Shown piece by piece: positions 36,860 through 44,960 of a stretch of DNA of 64,000 nucleotides. The first letter of the stretch is position 1. Every line of letters starts with the position of its first letter. The position numbers and the translations under genes were made by a program. The DNA is taken from NCBI GenBank assembly GCA_022678445.1, contig JALBWU010000001.1, positions 62,001 through 126,000 of the forward strand, written 5' to 3'. The stretch is from Candidatus Aramenus sp. CH1 (GTDB lineage: Archaea; Thermoproteota; Thermoprotei_A; Sulfolobales; Sulfolobaceae). The notes beneath the pieces were generated by a model. That model saw nothing but the letters and a program-made list of their open reading frames with translations, was not told the origin of the DNA and did not search any database.

Positions 36860-38434
36860 TTAAAGCGGGATGTTCCCGTGCTTCTTCGGCGGTCTGTACT
36901 CCCTCTTGTTCTTCAGCATGCTTAACGCGTTTACTATTACTCTCCTGGTGTCCTTTGGCTCAATCACGTCGTCTATTATTCCCTTCTCTGCTGCCCAGTA
37001 GGGGTTGGCAAACAGCCTTCTGTACTCCTCGATCTTCTGCTTTATTAACTCGTCTGAGTTGGGGGAGTTCTGGATCTCCCTCCTGTACAAGATCCTCACT
37101 GCTCCCTCTGGTCCCGTTACAGCGATTTCCGCTGTAGGCCACGCGTACACTAGGTCTGCTCCCAAGCTCTTGATGCTCATAGCTATGTGGGCTCCACCGT
37201 AGGACTTCCTCACTATTACCGTGACCTTTGGCACTGTTGCTTCCGCAAAGGCGTACAACATCTTTGCCCCGTGCCTTATTATCCCCTTGTACTCCTGCTC
37301 CGTCCCGGGCACGTAGCCTGGAGTGTCCACGATGCTAATTAGCGGTATGTTGAAGGCGTCGCAGAACCTGATGAACCTTGCAGCCTTGTCTGCGGCATCC
37401 ACGTCAATAGACCCTCCGAGCACGTTGGAGTTGTTGGCCACAATACCTACGACGTTCCCGGCTATCCTTGCAAAGCCCACAACTATGTTCTGGGCCCAGT
37501 GCTTGTGCACTTCCAGGAACTCGCCGTTGTCCACTATCCTGTAGATGATCTCCTTCATGTCAAAGGGTTTGGCTGAGTCCGTCGGCATTACCTGTTCTAC
37601 GCCACTGACGTCCCTGTCGGCTGGGTCTCCCGTGTCCATGTATGGAGGCTCCTCCATGTTGTTGGAGGGCAAGTATGAAAGGAGCCTCTTTGTTATCTGT
37701 AATGCCTCCTGCTCGCTTTCTGCGAGGAAGTGCACCACGCCGGACTTAGTAGCGTGAACGACTGCGCCTCCTAGGTCTTGGAACGTCACTTCCTCTCCTA
37801 GGACTACCTTAGTTATCTCAGGCCCCGTCACAAACATGTAGTACGCGTCTCCCTTGATCATGATTATGAAGTCAGTAAGCGCAGGAGAGTACACAGCTCC
37901 TCCTGCAGCTGGACCGGCCATGATGGTTATCTGCGGTATGACGCCAGAGGCCCATACGTTGTACTTGAACACAAGACCGTAGCCCTCAAGCGCCACAGCT
38001 CCCTCCTGGATCCTGGCGCCGCCCGAGTCGTTAATGCCAACCACTGGAGCCCCTACCTTCAACGCGAGTTCGTAAACCTTACCTATCTTCGCTGCGTGTG
38101 TCTCTCCCAGCGTCCCTCCTATAGACGTAAAGTCTTGGGCGTAGGCGAACACGGTTCTTCCTTCTACTTTTCCCCAGCCCGTCACTACTCCGTCTCCGTA
38201 GACCCTGTTCTTGTCAAGGCCGAACTCCGTTGCCTTAGTAGTGGCAAAGGTCATAACTTCGTTAAAAGACCCCTCGTCGAAAAGCAGGGCCAGCCTCTCC
38301 CTAGCGGTCAGCTTCCCTTTCTGGTGTTGCGCCTTGATCCTCTCCTCTCCTCCACCTTGGTATGCCTTTGCCTTAAGTTCCCTTAACTGTTCCACTAACT
38401 TGTCAAGACCACTTTTTTCAGACGAGACTGCCAT
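36860..38434 (-). CDS. pccB: Acetyl-CoA/propionyl-CoA carboxylase, carboxyltransferase subunit
   Basis: A 524-residue biotin-dependent carboxyltransferase with both crotonase-like halves: GTLGETHAAKIGKVYELALKVGAPVVGINDSGGARIQEG in the N-half, IMAGPAAGGAVYSPALTDFIIM, and FIRFCDAFNIPLISIVDTPGYVPGTEQE then KSYGGAHIAM in the C-half. The oxyanion glycines of both halves are intact. In Sulfolobales one enzyme with AccB and AccC carboxylates acetyl-CoA and propionyl-CoA in the 3-hydroxypropionate/4-hydroxybutyrate carbon fixation cycle. A separate TATA (AGTATATATT, 38475-38466) and a strong GGTGAGGT ribosome site precede its ATG, so it can be made independently of accCB upstream. Confidence 0.95.
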   Translation of the reverse strand: MAVSSEKSGLDKLVEQLRELKAKAYQGGGEERIKAQHQKGKLTARERLALLFDEGSFNEVMTFATTKATEFGLDKNRVYGDGVVTGWGKVEGRTVFAYAQDFTSIGGTLGETHAAKIGKVYELALKVGAPVVGINDSGGARIQEGAVALEGYGLVFKYNVWASGVIPQITIMAGPAAGGAVYSPALTDFIIMIKGDAYYMFVTGPEITKVVLGEEVTFQDLGGAVVHATKSGVVHFLAESEQEALQITKRLLSYLPSNNMEEPPYMDTGDPADRDVSGVEQVMPTDSAKPFDMKEIIYRIVDNGEFLEVHKHWAQNIVVGFARIAGNVVGIVANNSNVLGGSIDVDAADKAARFIRFCDAFNIPLISIVDTPGYVPGTEQEYKGIIRHGAKMLYAFAEATVPKVTVIVRKSYGGAHIAMSIKSLGADLVYAWPTAEIAVTGPEGAVRILYRREIQNSPNSDELIKQKIEEYRRLFANPYWAAEKGIIDDVIEPKDTRRVIVNALSMLKNKREYRPPKKHGNIPL

Positions 38435-38475
38435 TTTTACCTCACCCTTTACATTCCATACGGGGAATATATACT
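38435..38475 (-). promoter_or_regulatory. Promoter and Shine-Dalgarno of pccB
   Basis: Minus strand: TATA-like AGTATATATT at 38475-38466 predicts a start near 38445; GGTGAGGT lies a few bases before the pccB ATG, the strongest Shine-Dalgarno match seen in the window. Confidence 0.55.
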
Positions 38476-38512
38476 TTTACTACTTAAACATTAGGAAAAA
38501 TTTAATTGACTT

Positions 38513-39022
38513 TCACTTAATTATCAGGAGCACGTCTCCCTTCTTGACTCCTTGTCCTTGCTTTACAAGGATTTTCCCCACTATCCCCGCTACTGGGGCT
38601 GAAATGATGGTCTCGGACTTCATTGCCTCAATGGCCAGTAGCGGCTGTCCCTTGTTCACTGCGTCACCTTCCTTGACCCTTATCGTGACTACCCTGCCTT
38701 GTAATGGAGATATCACTTCGCCTTCTCTGCCCTTGATCAACTCCTCTATCGACTCGCCCTCTTTTGTGGGCAACTCTGTTAGCCTCTCTAGCCTTAGGAC
38801 GCTCGCGTCGTCCACTAGAACGTAGCCATTGTCCACATAAACCCTGTGGACTGCCCCGTTGACCTTAAACAAGTACTCGTTCTCCCTCGTTCCCTTGCCT
38901 AGGTACTCTATTGTGAACTCATTTGTCTCTGTCTTTACAACGCTCTTATCTCCCTTTGAGTCTACGGCAAGCAAGTATGTGTCTCCTGTATCTAGGTAAG
39001 CCCTATACAGCTTCATTACCAC
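38513..39022 (-). CDS. accB: Biotin carboxyl carrier protein
   Basis: A 169-residue carrier. The C-terminal 75 residues form the biotinyl domain, with the modified Lys in IEAMKSETII near residue 135 and the flanking SPLQGRVV and SAPVAGIVGKILV half-sandwich repeats. The N-terminal half is a beta-rich docking region. It overlaps accC by seven bases and is followed by pccB after 78 bases, so all three subunit genes of the carboxylase are together. Confidence 0.94.
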   Translation of the reverse strand: MVMKLYRAYLDTGDTYLLAVDSKGDKSVVKTETNEFTIEYLGKGTRENEYLFKVNGAVHRVYVDNGYVLVDDASVLRLERLTELPTKEGESIEELIKGREGEVISPLQGRVVTIRVKEGDAVNKGQPLLAIEAMKSETIISAPVAGIVGKILVKQGQGVKKGDVLLIIK

Positions 39023-40548
39023 ATCACCCTAGGAGAAGCTTGGGACATAATACCATATGTCTTCCACGCTGAGTTACTAGTCTTATTGGAAGAGGTCTGT
39101 ACAGTGGAGGAAGACCTCATTAGTCCCCTTGCCTGTAGCTCAGCAGCTAACGCTACCCTCATCTCTTCCTGCTGCTTCAAATACTTCAAGAAGGCCTCCC
39201 TTTTCTGCGCTATGTAGGAAGTGGAGAACTTGCCCTCCTGGAAGTCGGGTTCTTGCATAATCCACTTGTAGAGCTCTATGGTGGTCTTCACTCCTCCTAT
39301 CTTGTAGTCGTTTAGGGCCCTAAGTCCTGCCTGGATAGCATACACCCTGCTCTCGCCGTAGACTATTAACTTAGAGATTAAGGAGTCGTAGAACGGAGGT
39401 ACGTAGCTGCCAGTTGTAACTCCGCTGTCAACCCTCACTCCGGGCCCAGTGGGTTCCTTGTAATAAGTGATGAATCCAGAGCTACCTGAGAAATCGTTTA
39501 GTGGATCCTCAGCGTTTATCCTAAACTCTATCGCTGTCCCTCTAACTCTCTTGTTAAGCTCCTCTTGGGTGAAGGGTAAGGGCTCGCCAGCTGCGAGTCT
39601 AATCTGCAATTTAACTAGGTCTACCCTAAATATCATCTCTGTGACAGGGTGCTCCACTTGGAGCCTCTTGTTGAGTTCCAAGAAGTAGAACTCCCTGGTG
39701 GCGTCGGAGAAGGCCGTCTCAAAGGTGCCCAAAGTGAAGTAGTTGATTATCTTCCCGAACTTCATTATTGGCTCAAACATCGACTCCCTTTCTTCCATCT
39801 TAAGCGCGGGAGAAGGCGCCTCCTCGATCAGCTTCTGATTCCTCCTCTGGATAGTACACTCCCTTTCCCACGCGACTACGTAATTGCCGAACTTGTCACC
39901 GATTAGCTGAAACTCTATGTGCCTTGGGTTCACAGCGTACTTCTCAATATATAGATCAGACTTCCCGAACGCTTGCGATGCCAACCTCTTGTTCCTCTCC
40001 CACACATCCATCAGTTGGTCTGGGGTGTCAACCCTGGTTATACCTACACCTCCACCTCCGGAGGCAGCTTTCACCATAATGGGGTAGCCTATCTTCTCGG
40101 CCAGCTTCAACGCTTCTTCAATGGAGCTCACTGGCCCATCGGAGCCAGGCGCAATGGGCACGCCCGCCATCCTAGCTACCCTCTTCCCATCCAGCTTATC
40201 CTTGATCTTTCTCATAACCTCTGCGGACGGCCCGATAAACGTCATCCCGGCCTTCTCCACTGCCTCTGCGAACTCCGCGTTCTCGGAGAGGAAACCGTAG
40301 CCTGGATGCACTGCATCAGCATGTGCCTTCTCTGCAGCGTCAATGATGTGTTGTATGTTCAAGTAGCTGTCCAGTGCAGGTGCCTTGCCTATGTAGTAGG
40401 CCTCGTCGGCGTACTTGACGTGAACTGCGTACTTGTCCGCCTCCGAGTACACAGCTATAGCTATCATCCCCATTTCCTTAATTGCCTTCATTACCCTTAC
40501 TGCTATTTCTCCCCTATTCGCGACTAAAACTCTATTAAACGGAGGCAT
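39016..40548 (-). CDS. accC: Biotin carboxylase subunit
   Basis: A 510-residue ATP-grasp biotin carboxylase: RVLVANRGEIAVRVMKAIKEMG, GYGFLSENAEFAEA, glycine-rich ATP loop MVKAASGGGGVGITRV, ECTIQRRNQKLIEEAPSPAL, FLELNKRLQVEHPVTEM (the usual NxRxQVEH reads NKRLQVEH) and RINAEDP. The last 45 or so residues (SSSTVQTSSNKTSNSAWK) are a Ser/Thr-rich extension not needed for catalysis. It carboxylates biotin on AccB with bicarbonate and ATP. TATA CTTTTTAAAC about 30 bases upstream. Confidence 0.95.
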   Translation of the reverse strand: MPPFNRVLVANRGEIAVRVMKAIKEMGMIAIAVYSEADKYAVHVKYADEAYYIGKAPALDSYLNIQHIIDAAEKAHADAVHPGYGFLSENAEFAEAVEKAGMTFIGPSAEVMRKIKDKLDGKRVARMAGVPIAPGSDGPVSSIEEALKLAEKIGYPIMVKAASGGGGVGITRVDTPDQLMDVWERNKRLASQAFGKSDLYIEKYAVNPRHIEFQLIGDKFGNYVVAWERECTIQRRNQKLIEEAPSPALKMEERESMFEPIMKFGKIINYFTLGTFETAFSDATREFYFLELNKRLQVEHPVTEMIFRVDLVKLQIRLAAGEPLPFTQEELNKRVRGTAIEFRINAEDPLNDFSGSSGFITYYKEPTGPGVRVDSGVTTGSYVPPFYDSLISKLIVYGESRVYAIQAGLRALNDYKIGGVKTTIELYKWIMQEPDFQEGKFSTSYIAQKREAFLKYLKQQEEMRVALAAELQARGLMRSSSTVQTSSNKTSNSAWKTYGIMSQASPRVMW

Positions 40549-40715
40549 AACGTCTCATATATATACAACTTTAACAGTTTAAAAAGTTTTTATCTAACAA
40601 TTTTTAGACATGAAAATCAAAAAATCAGTGTTCGTGTTTCTCCTCACTGTTCAGTTCCCGGATTCCACATCATTCGAGTGGATAAGGAAAAGAGAAACTA
40701 AATTTTTTGCGAAAA
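40549..40715. other. A/T-rich gap with accC promoter
   Basis: The left part carries the accC promoter on the minus strand (CTTTTTAAAC at about 40587-40578). On the plus strand ATG 40610 opens a 49-codon frame preceded by a TATA-like GTTTTTATC, but the frame runs into the end of the permease gene antisense and looks non-coding. No other structure seen. Confidence 0.35.
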
Positions 40716-42350
40716 TTAGGCCGAGTAAATTCCTTCTTCCACTACGTACTTCTTCCTAGCTAGGTCCATTAGCTTCCTGGTGAACAGGATAGAATAGACT
40801 ACGACGATTAAGGCGAACATTAGGGAGAGCCAGCCCACGAGGGCGAGTTGTCCGTTGGCGTCAGCTAAAGCCAACTCCCTCATGAGCCCAGTCCTCACTT
40901 CAAGGTTATAGTTATTATATATGTCTGGCCAGTACTCCCCAATTGCCAGCCCTCCCCACGCGCTGTTGACAGTGCTGGAGAGCCCGGCGACTATATAGGG
41001 AAAAGCAGAGGGTATGACTACTTTGGTCATCCTTTGCCAGAAGGATAGCTTCAGGTTGTCCATCAGCTCCCAGTACTCGTACGGTATGTTCTTTACCCCT
41101 AGCCAATAGCTGTAGAAAACGTAGTAAAACGTAGAGAGGAAGCCCAGTAGCAGAACGTAGAACTCGTTAGTATAGCCATGGAGCAGGTTGGAGACTGCGG
41201 GGTAGGATGCCCCGTAAAGTAACGGAAAATAGGCTGGGGCAGGAAAGGATGCTATGGACTGGACTAAAGGTATTGTTATCCTCTCAGCCAGGCGACTTCT
41301 GACCAGCGCGTAACCAGAAAATATCGAGATAACCAGAGACGCCAACGCTATGGCAGCCACCCTCAAGTAGTCCACTCCTATCTCCAGTAAGTCTTGCGGA
41401 AGGGTCGAGAATAGGTAAGCCCAAGTGGAGGGGGTTACGTTCCTTACAACCAGAAACGCCGAATACGCCATTGCAAACAAGAGGAGGATTCCAATGCCTG
41501 CTCCGAGTTTTCCCCAAGGGAATCTCCTCCTTTTCTCGTCATTCTCGATTACATCCCTAGGCCTCCTAGCTATTGGCCTATTGACGTACTTGGCCAGCTT
41601 TACCAAGGGAGCCTTAGCGCTGCTGAGCCTGGAGGAGTACCTTATCCTAAACCTCCCCCTCTTGAGGGCTAAGTTCGTGGCCTCTGTGTCTAGGCCGTAC
41701 TTGTTGACGGAATATGCGGCAAACTCCCTGAGTAAAAGCGTTAGCGTAGTGGTGAACACTGCGAGGACTCCTAGCGCCACTAAGGCATCGCCGTAGTCTT
41801 CCTCGGCCACGTAATTAGAGATTAAGGTCCCTATACCGAACACTTGGTAGGTGTGGACACCGACGCTGAAGACCTCGCTGACGGTTATGTAAAACAAGGC
41901 GTCGGCGAAGCTTGGGATCAAGTTGGCAGCTATCCTAGGGACTGAAAAGGGGATATAGAGCTTTGACATCTTTCCTAGGAAACCTAGCTTATAGTTCTCC
42001 ACTGTCTCAACCAGGTGTTCTGGCACAGTCTTAAATGCCTGATAGATCCCCATCCAAATGTTCCAAACTACTGCTGTGAACACTAAGAAGATTACTGCGA
42101 GCTCAACTCCTAGCCCTCCGCCGATCTCGTAGACGAAGAATATTAAGACCACTGGGAAGAATGTGATTACCGGTACTGACTCGAGCACTTCTGACAGGGA
42201 AACATAGATGTTCTCAAAGATCCTGTTCTTTATTGCAGCGTAACCTAAAAGCCAACCTGTAACCACTGACAGCGCCAAAGTAATAGAGACTCTACCTAAG
42301 GTAACCAAAGTTGCCAATATAGCGGAGAACAAGTCAATCGTTTTTCCCAT
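40716..42350 (-). CDS. ABC permease, two fused BPD domains (NitT/TauT-like)
   Basis: A 544-residue protein of about twelve helices made of two tandem permease domains. Each has the EAA coupling loop: domain 1 ENYKLGFLGKMSKLYIPFSVPRI around residue 125, domain 2 DNLKLSFWQRMTKVVIPSAFPYI around residue 440. They are separated by a cytoplasmic linker with RPIARRPRDVIENDEKRRR. The fused form forms a whole channel with a dimer of the neighbouring ATPase. The subfamily resembles nitrate/sulfonate/bicarbonate importers; no binding protein is encoded nearby, so the substrate is open. It overlaps the ATPase gene by 17 bases. Confidence 0.83.
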   Translation of the reverse strand: MGKTIDLFSAILATLVTLGRVSITLALSVVTGWLLGYAAIKNRIFENIYVSLSEVLESVPVITFFPVVLIFFVYEIGGGLGVELAVIFLVFTAVVWNIWMGIYQAFKTVPEHLVETVENYKLGFLGKMSKLYIPFSVPRIAANLIPSFADALFYITVSEVFSVGVHTYQVFGIGTLISNYVAEEDYGDALVALGVLAVFTTTLTLLLREFAAYSVNKYGLDTEATNLALKRGRFRIRYSSRLSSAKAPLVKLAKYVNRPIARRPRDVIENDEKRRRFPWGKLGAGIGILLLFAMAYSAFLVVRNVTPSTWAYLFSTLPQDLLEIGVDYLRVAAIALASLVISIFSGYALVRSRLAERITIPLVQSIASFPAPAYFPLLYGASYPAVSNLLHGYTNEFYVLLLGFLSTFYYVFYSYWLGVKNIPYEYWELMDNLKLSFWQRMTKVVIPSAFPYIVAGLSSTVNSAWGGLAIGEYWPDIYNNYNLEVRTGLMRELALADANGQLALVGWLSLMFALIVVVYSILFTRKLMDLARKKYVVEEGIYSA

Positions 42351-43115
42351 TCCCCCTTATCTTCTTAGGTATGGGAGTAAGTAGCTTGTAGAGCTCGTCT
42401 AGGTATCGTTGAAACTCTTCTGACTTCGGATTCCTAGGCCTCTCCAGCTCCACCTTTATCTCTCCTACCACGCTCGCTGGTCTGTTGTTGAGCACAAATA
42501 TCCTGTCCGAGAGTTCCAAAACCTCTGTGAGGTTATGGGAAACGAGTACTGCTGACCGCAAGGAGGTCTCCTCATTGAAGATCATGTTATGCACCTCGTG
42601 CCTCAACCCCTCTGCGGTCAGCTCGTCTAGGTGAGAGAAGGGCTCGTCCATGAGGAGAACAAAGGGGTCTGCTGCCAGTGCCCTAGCTATGGCCACCCTC
42701 TGCCTCATCCCGCCGCTCATCTGCTTTGGATAGAAGTTCTCGAACCCTTGTAACCCGACTACCTCTAACATTTTTCTCGCTATTTTGTCCTCCTCTTCCT
42801 TGCTCAGTTTCTTGTACTTCAGCCCCAGCTTCACGTTATCTAGGGCAGTGAGCCAGGGAAAAGTAGCTATAGACTGGTGAATCAAGGCAATCTTGGGGGT
42901 GGGAGAGGTGACCTTTTTGCCCATGAGCCTTACTTCCCCAGAGGTGGGCTTTATGAACCCACCGAGAATCCTGAGAAGGGTGGACTTACCTATACCAGAA
43001 GGGCCCACAATTGACACGAGTTCGCCATCGCCGGTGAAGACGTTGATGTCCTTGAAGACCTCATAACCGTTGGGATAAGTGTAAGACAAGTTAATGCCTT
43101 CTAGGATTCTTCCAT
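42334..43115 (-). CDS. ABC ATPase (NitT/TauT-like) with disputed 5' end
   Basis: From TTG 43089 the frame gives 251 residues: Walker A GPSGIGKST, signature MSGGMRQRVAIARAL, Walker B FVLLMDEPFSHLD and switch His VSHNLTE. TTG 43089 starts too late: homologs begin about eight residues before SYTYPNG, and the upstream frame (ILEGIN) is open to 43137 but has no ATG, GTG or TTG. A TATA (GCTTTTAAGA, about 43156-43147) points to ATG 43115-43113, which lies in another frame and stops after four codons. A single added base would join them. I give the outer boundary at that ATG. It couples to the fused permease gene. Confidence 0.75.
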
Positions 43116-43173
43116 CTGTATTCCCCAGTGACGCTTAGATTAATTTCTTAAAAGCTTTTCCTAAATTAATAGT

Positions 43174-43554
43174 ATGACAGAATCCCTGGAGAAAACATTC
43201 ACGGTAAAACCAGAACACGCCGCGAGCAGGATCTCGTCCGGGGCAGTGGACGTATTGTCGACGCCTATGATGATAGCATATATGGAGGACGTCTCCTTTA
43301 ACTTAGCCAAGAGGTTTACTAAGGAGGGCGAGACCACCGTGGGCATACATGTGGACGTAAGGCACCTCCACCCAACGCCAATAAACAGCGAGGTAAAGGT
43401 TAGATCTACCTTGGTGAAGGTGGAAGGTAAGAGGCTCGTGTTCAAGGTAGAGGCGTACTGGAAGGACGTGCTAATAGGGGAAGGCATACACGAGAGGTAC
43501 GTAGTTAACGAGGAGGAGTTTATGAGGAAGCTAGCGGAGAAAATGAAGGCATAG
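43174..43554 (+). CDS. FlK-like hotdog thioesterase
   Basis: A 126-residue single-hotdog protein resembling fluoroacetyl-CoA thioesterase FlK and archaeal relatives: SSGAVDVLSTPMMIAYMEDVSFNLAKRFT with the central helix, VGIHVDVRHLHPTPINSEVKVRS with the conserved His-Leu-His-Pro-Thr-Pro, and GEGIHERYVV. It would hydrolyse an acyl-CoA. It is monocistronic, divergent from the ABC genes 58 bases away, and close to the carboxylase genes, but no shared pathway can be claimed. Confidence 0.78.
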   Translation: MTESLEKTFTVKPEHAASRISSGAVDVLSTPMMIAYMEDVSFNLAKRFTKEGETTVGIHVDVRHLHPTPINSEVKVRSTLVKVEGKRLVFKVEAYWKDVLIGEGIHERYVVNEEEFMRKLAEKMKA

Positions 43555-43621
43555 TCTTTTCGCGTTGACGTTCAACTGACCTACTCCCCTCCCTGCGAGG
43601 GTTCTGCATAGGTCTAAGGCG

Positions 43622-44840
43622 TTACTCCCCTTTAAGGGAGATACTCCGTGATGTGAAGAGAAAGGAAAGAGCCAAAGCGTTGACAATCTTCTTCACTCCT
43701 AGTTTCACAATGTTTAACGCACTGTTGACGTCGCTGTGAAGTTTACGGCCAAAAGGACAGTTAACGACACTCCTGGGATTTCTGCCAACCTTAACGTTAT
43801 GGAAGGCGTAGAGCCGCGAAGTATTGTACTCAACAACTAGAAACGCGATTATGCCGTACTCATTCACTATAGCGCCAACTTGCGATAAGACCAAATTTGA
43901 AGTGAACTTGTTACCCTTATCCTAGGAATGAAGTAAGGATAGCCCAAGTAAACTGTGGAGACGCCGAGAGACCACAAAGAGTTAGCCAAGTGAGATACTA
44001 AAGTTCTGTAAACGAAGAAGCCTACGGTAAAGCTTAGTGATTCTTTTCCTTTCCCTCAGCACTTCTTCCCTATCACTTCTTGGACCTTTTCTGTCTCGCT
44101 CTTCAACTCATCGAGTTCGGCGATCTTTTTCTCAAAGTAGAAGTTCGCTCTTCACTGCTGAACCGCGGTAAAAGAGAACAGTACGTTCTCAACAACGACA
44201 GTAGCCAACGCGTTTACGCCAAGGTCAATTGACGCAATCTTCTCACCTTTAGGTCTCTCAACTGAATCTCTTTCGCCGTGGACGACGAGAGAGTTCTTCA
44301 TTGGCTTACGCTTTTCTTTGCTACAGTCCTACCAACGTCAACGAAATGTGGGCGTAAAAGTTGTTACCTTCAACGCGAATCTCCAGTCTACCTTGTGCGC
44401 CAAACCACCTTAACCTTCAAAGGGCATCTTCATTTCCAATCCTTCAGAGAGATGACGTGCCTTTCTTCGTCGACCTCATAACGGTCTTGCCTAATGACTA
44501 GGATTAATTTTCTCTTACTGTCCTTCCAATAGCTTGGTGGTGAGAAGTGGTTGATAAATGACAGGTCTTTCTTTAGTAAGGAGAAGAAGGACGACCAAGT
44601 TGTTCTTCTGAAAACAGCTTGAGCGTTAGCTCTTAGAACCTTCTTGTACTTCTCATAATACTTGTACCACTTTTCCTTAAAGTTGACATTCTTTTGCTGA
44701 AAGAATTGTTGCCTCCTCTCGTAGTTTGTCTCGTTCCACAGCTTTGCTGTTGCGTCTGCCAACTTCCTCAGGAAATAGACAACGATTGTTCTAACGCTTT
44801 CCTCATCGCGGAAGTAATCGGCTCCCGCTCCTCATCTTGA
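43622..44840 (-). pseudogene. Decayed TnpB (IS605/IS607-type OrfB) gene
   Basis: Pieces of one TnpB protein occur in order on the minus strand in shifting frames. From the N-terminal end: ESVRTIVVYFLRKLAD and KLWNETNYERRQQFF (about 44820-44720), RQDRYEVDEERHV (about 44470), the RuvC-I piece IASIDLGVNALATVVVE (about 44230), GSAVKSE and EKKIAELDELKSETEKV in two different frames with TGA stops between (about 44160-44090), and RKLHSDVNSALNIV with the RuvC-III Asp (about 43745). At least three frameshifts or stops make it inactive. No TnpA transposase is present. Confidence 0.88.
43625..43640 (-). repeat. Hairpin at the TnpB 3' end (transposon right end)
   Basis: CTCCC (43625-43629) and GGGAG (43636-43640) form a short hairpin overlapping the TnpB stop. 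A second pairing CCCTC/GAGGG-type structure follows downstream towards 43590. This is where the guide (omega) RNA and right end of such elements lie. Confidence 0.4.
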
Positions 44841-44903
44841 CTAAGTTCACCAGAAGGAAGCGCCATAAAAGGAATGTTTTTCATGTTTAAAACCTTAAAA
44901 CTC

Positions 44904-44917
44904 CGCCTTAAAAGGCG
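44904..44917 (-). repeat. Palindrome at the TnpB element left end
   Basis: CGCCTTAAAAGGCG is a perfect 6+2+6 palindrome about 70 bases upstream of the first TnpB remnant and only 44 bases before the end of the helicase gene. Subterminal hairpins of this type mark IS200/IS605 ends, so the relic probably spans about 43590 to 44920. Confidence 0.45.
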
Positions 44918-44960
44918 AGATTTGTCTTCTTACTTATCAGCATTTATCTGTAACCAACAA

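Noticed and set aside
40610-40759. Plus-strand 49-codon ORF preceded by a TATA-like sequence
   Set aside because: It ends antisense to the permease gene, has a poor amino acid pattern, and the A/T-rich promoter region of accC explains the TATA-like sequence.
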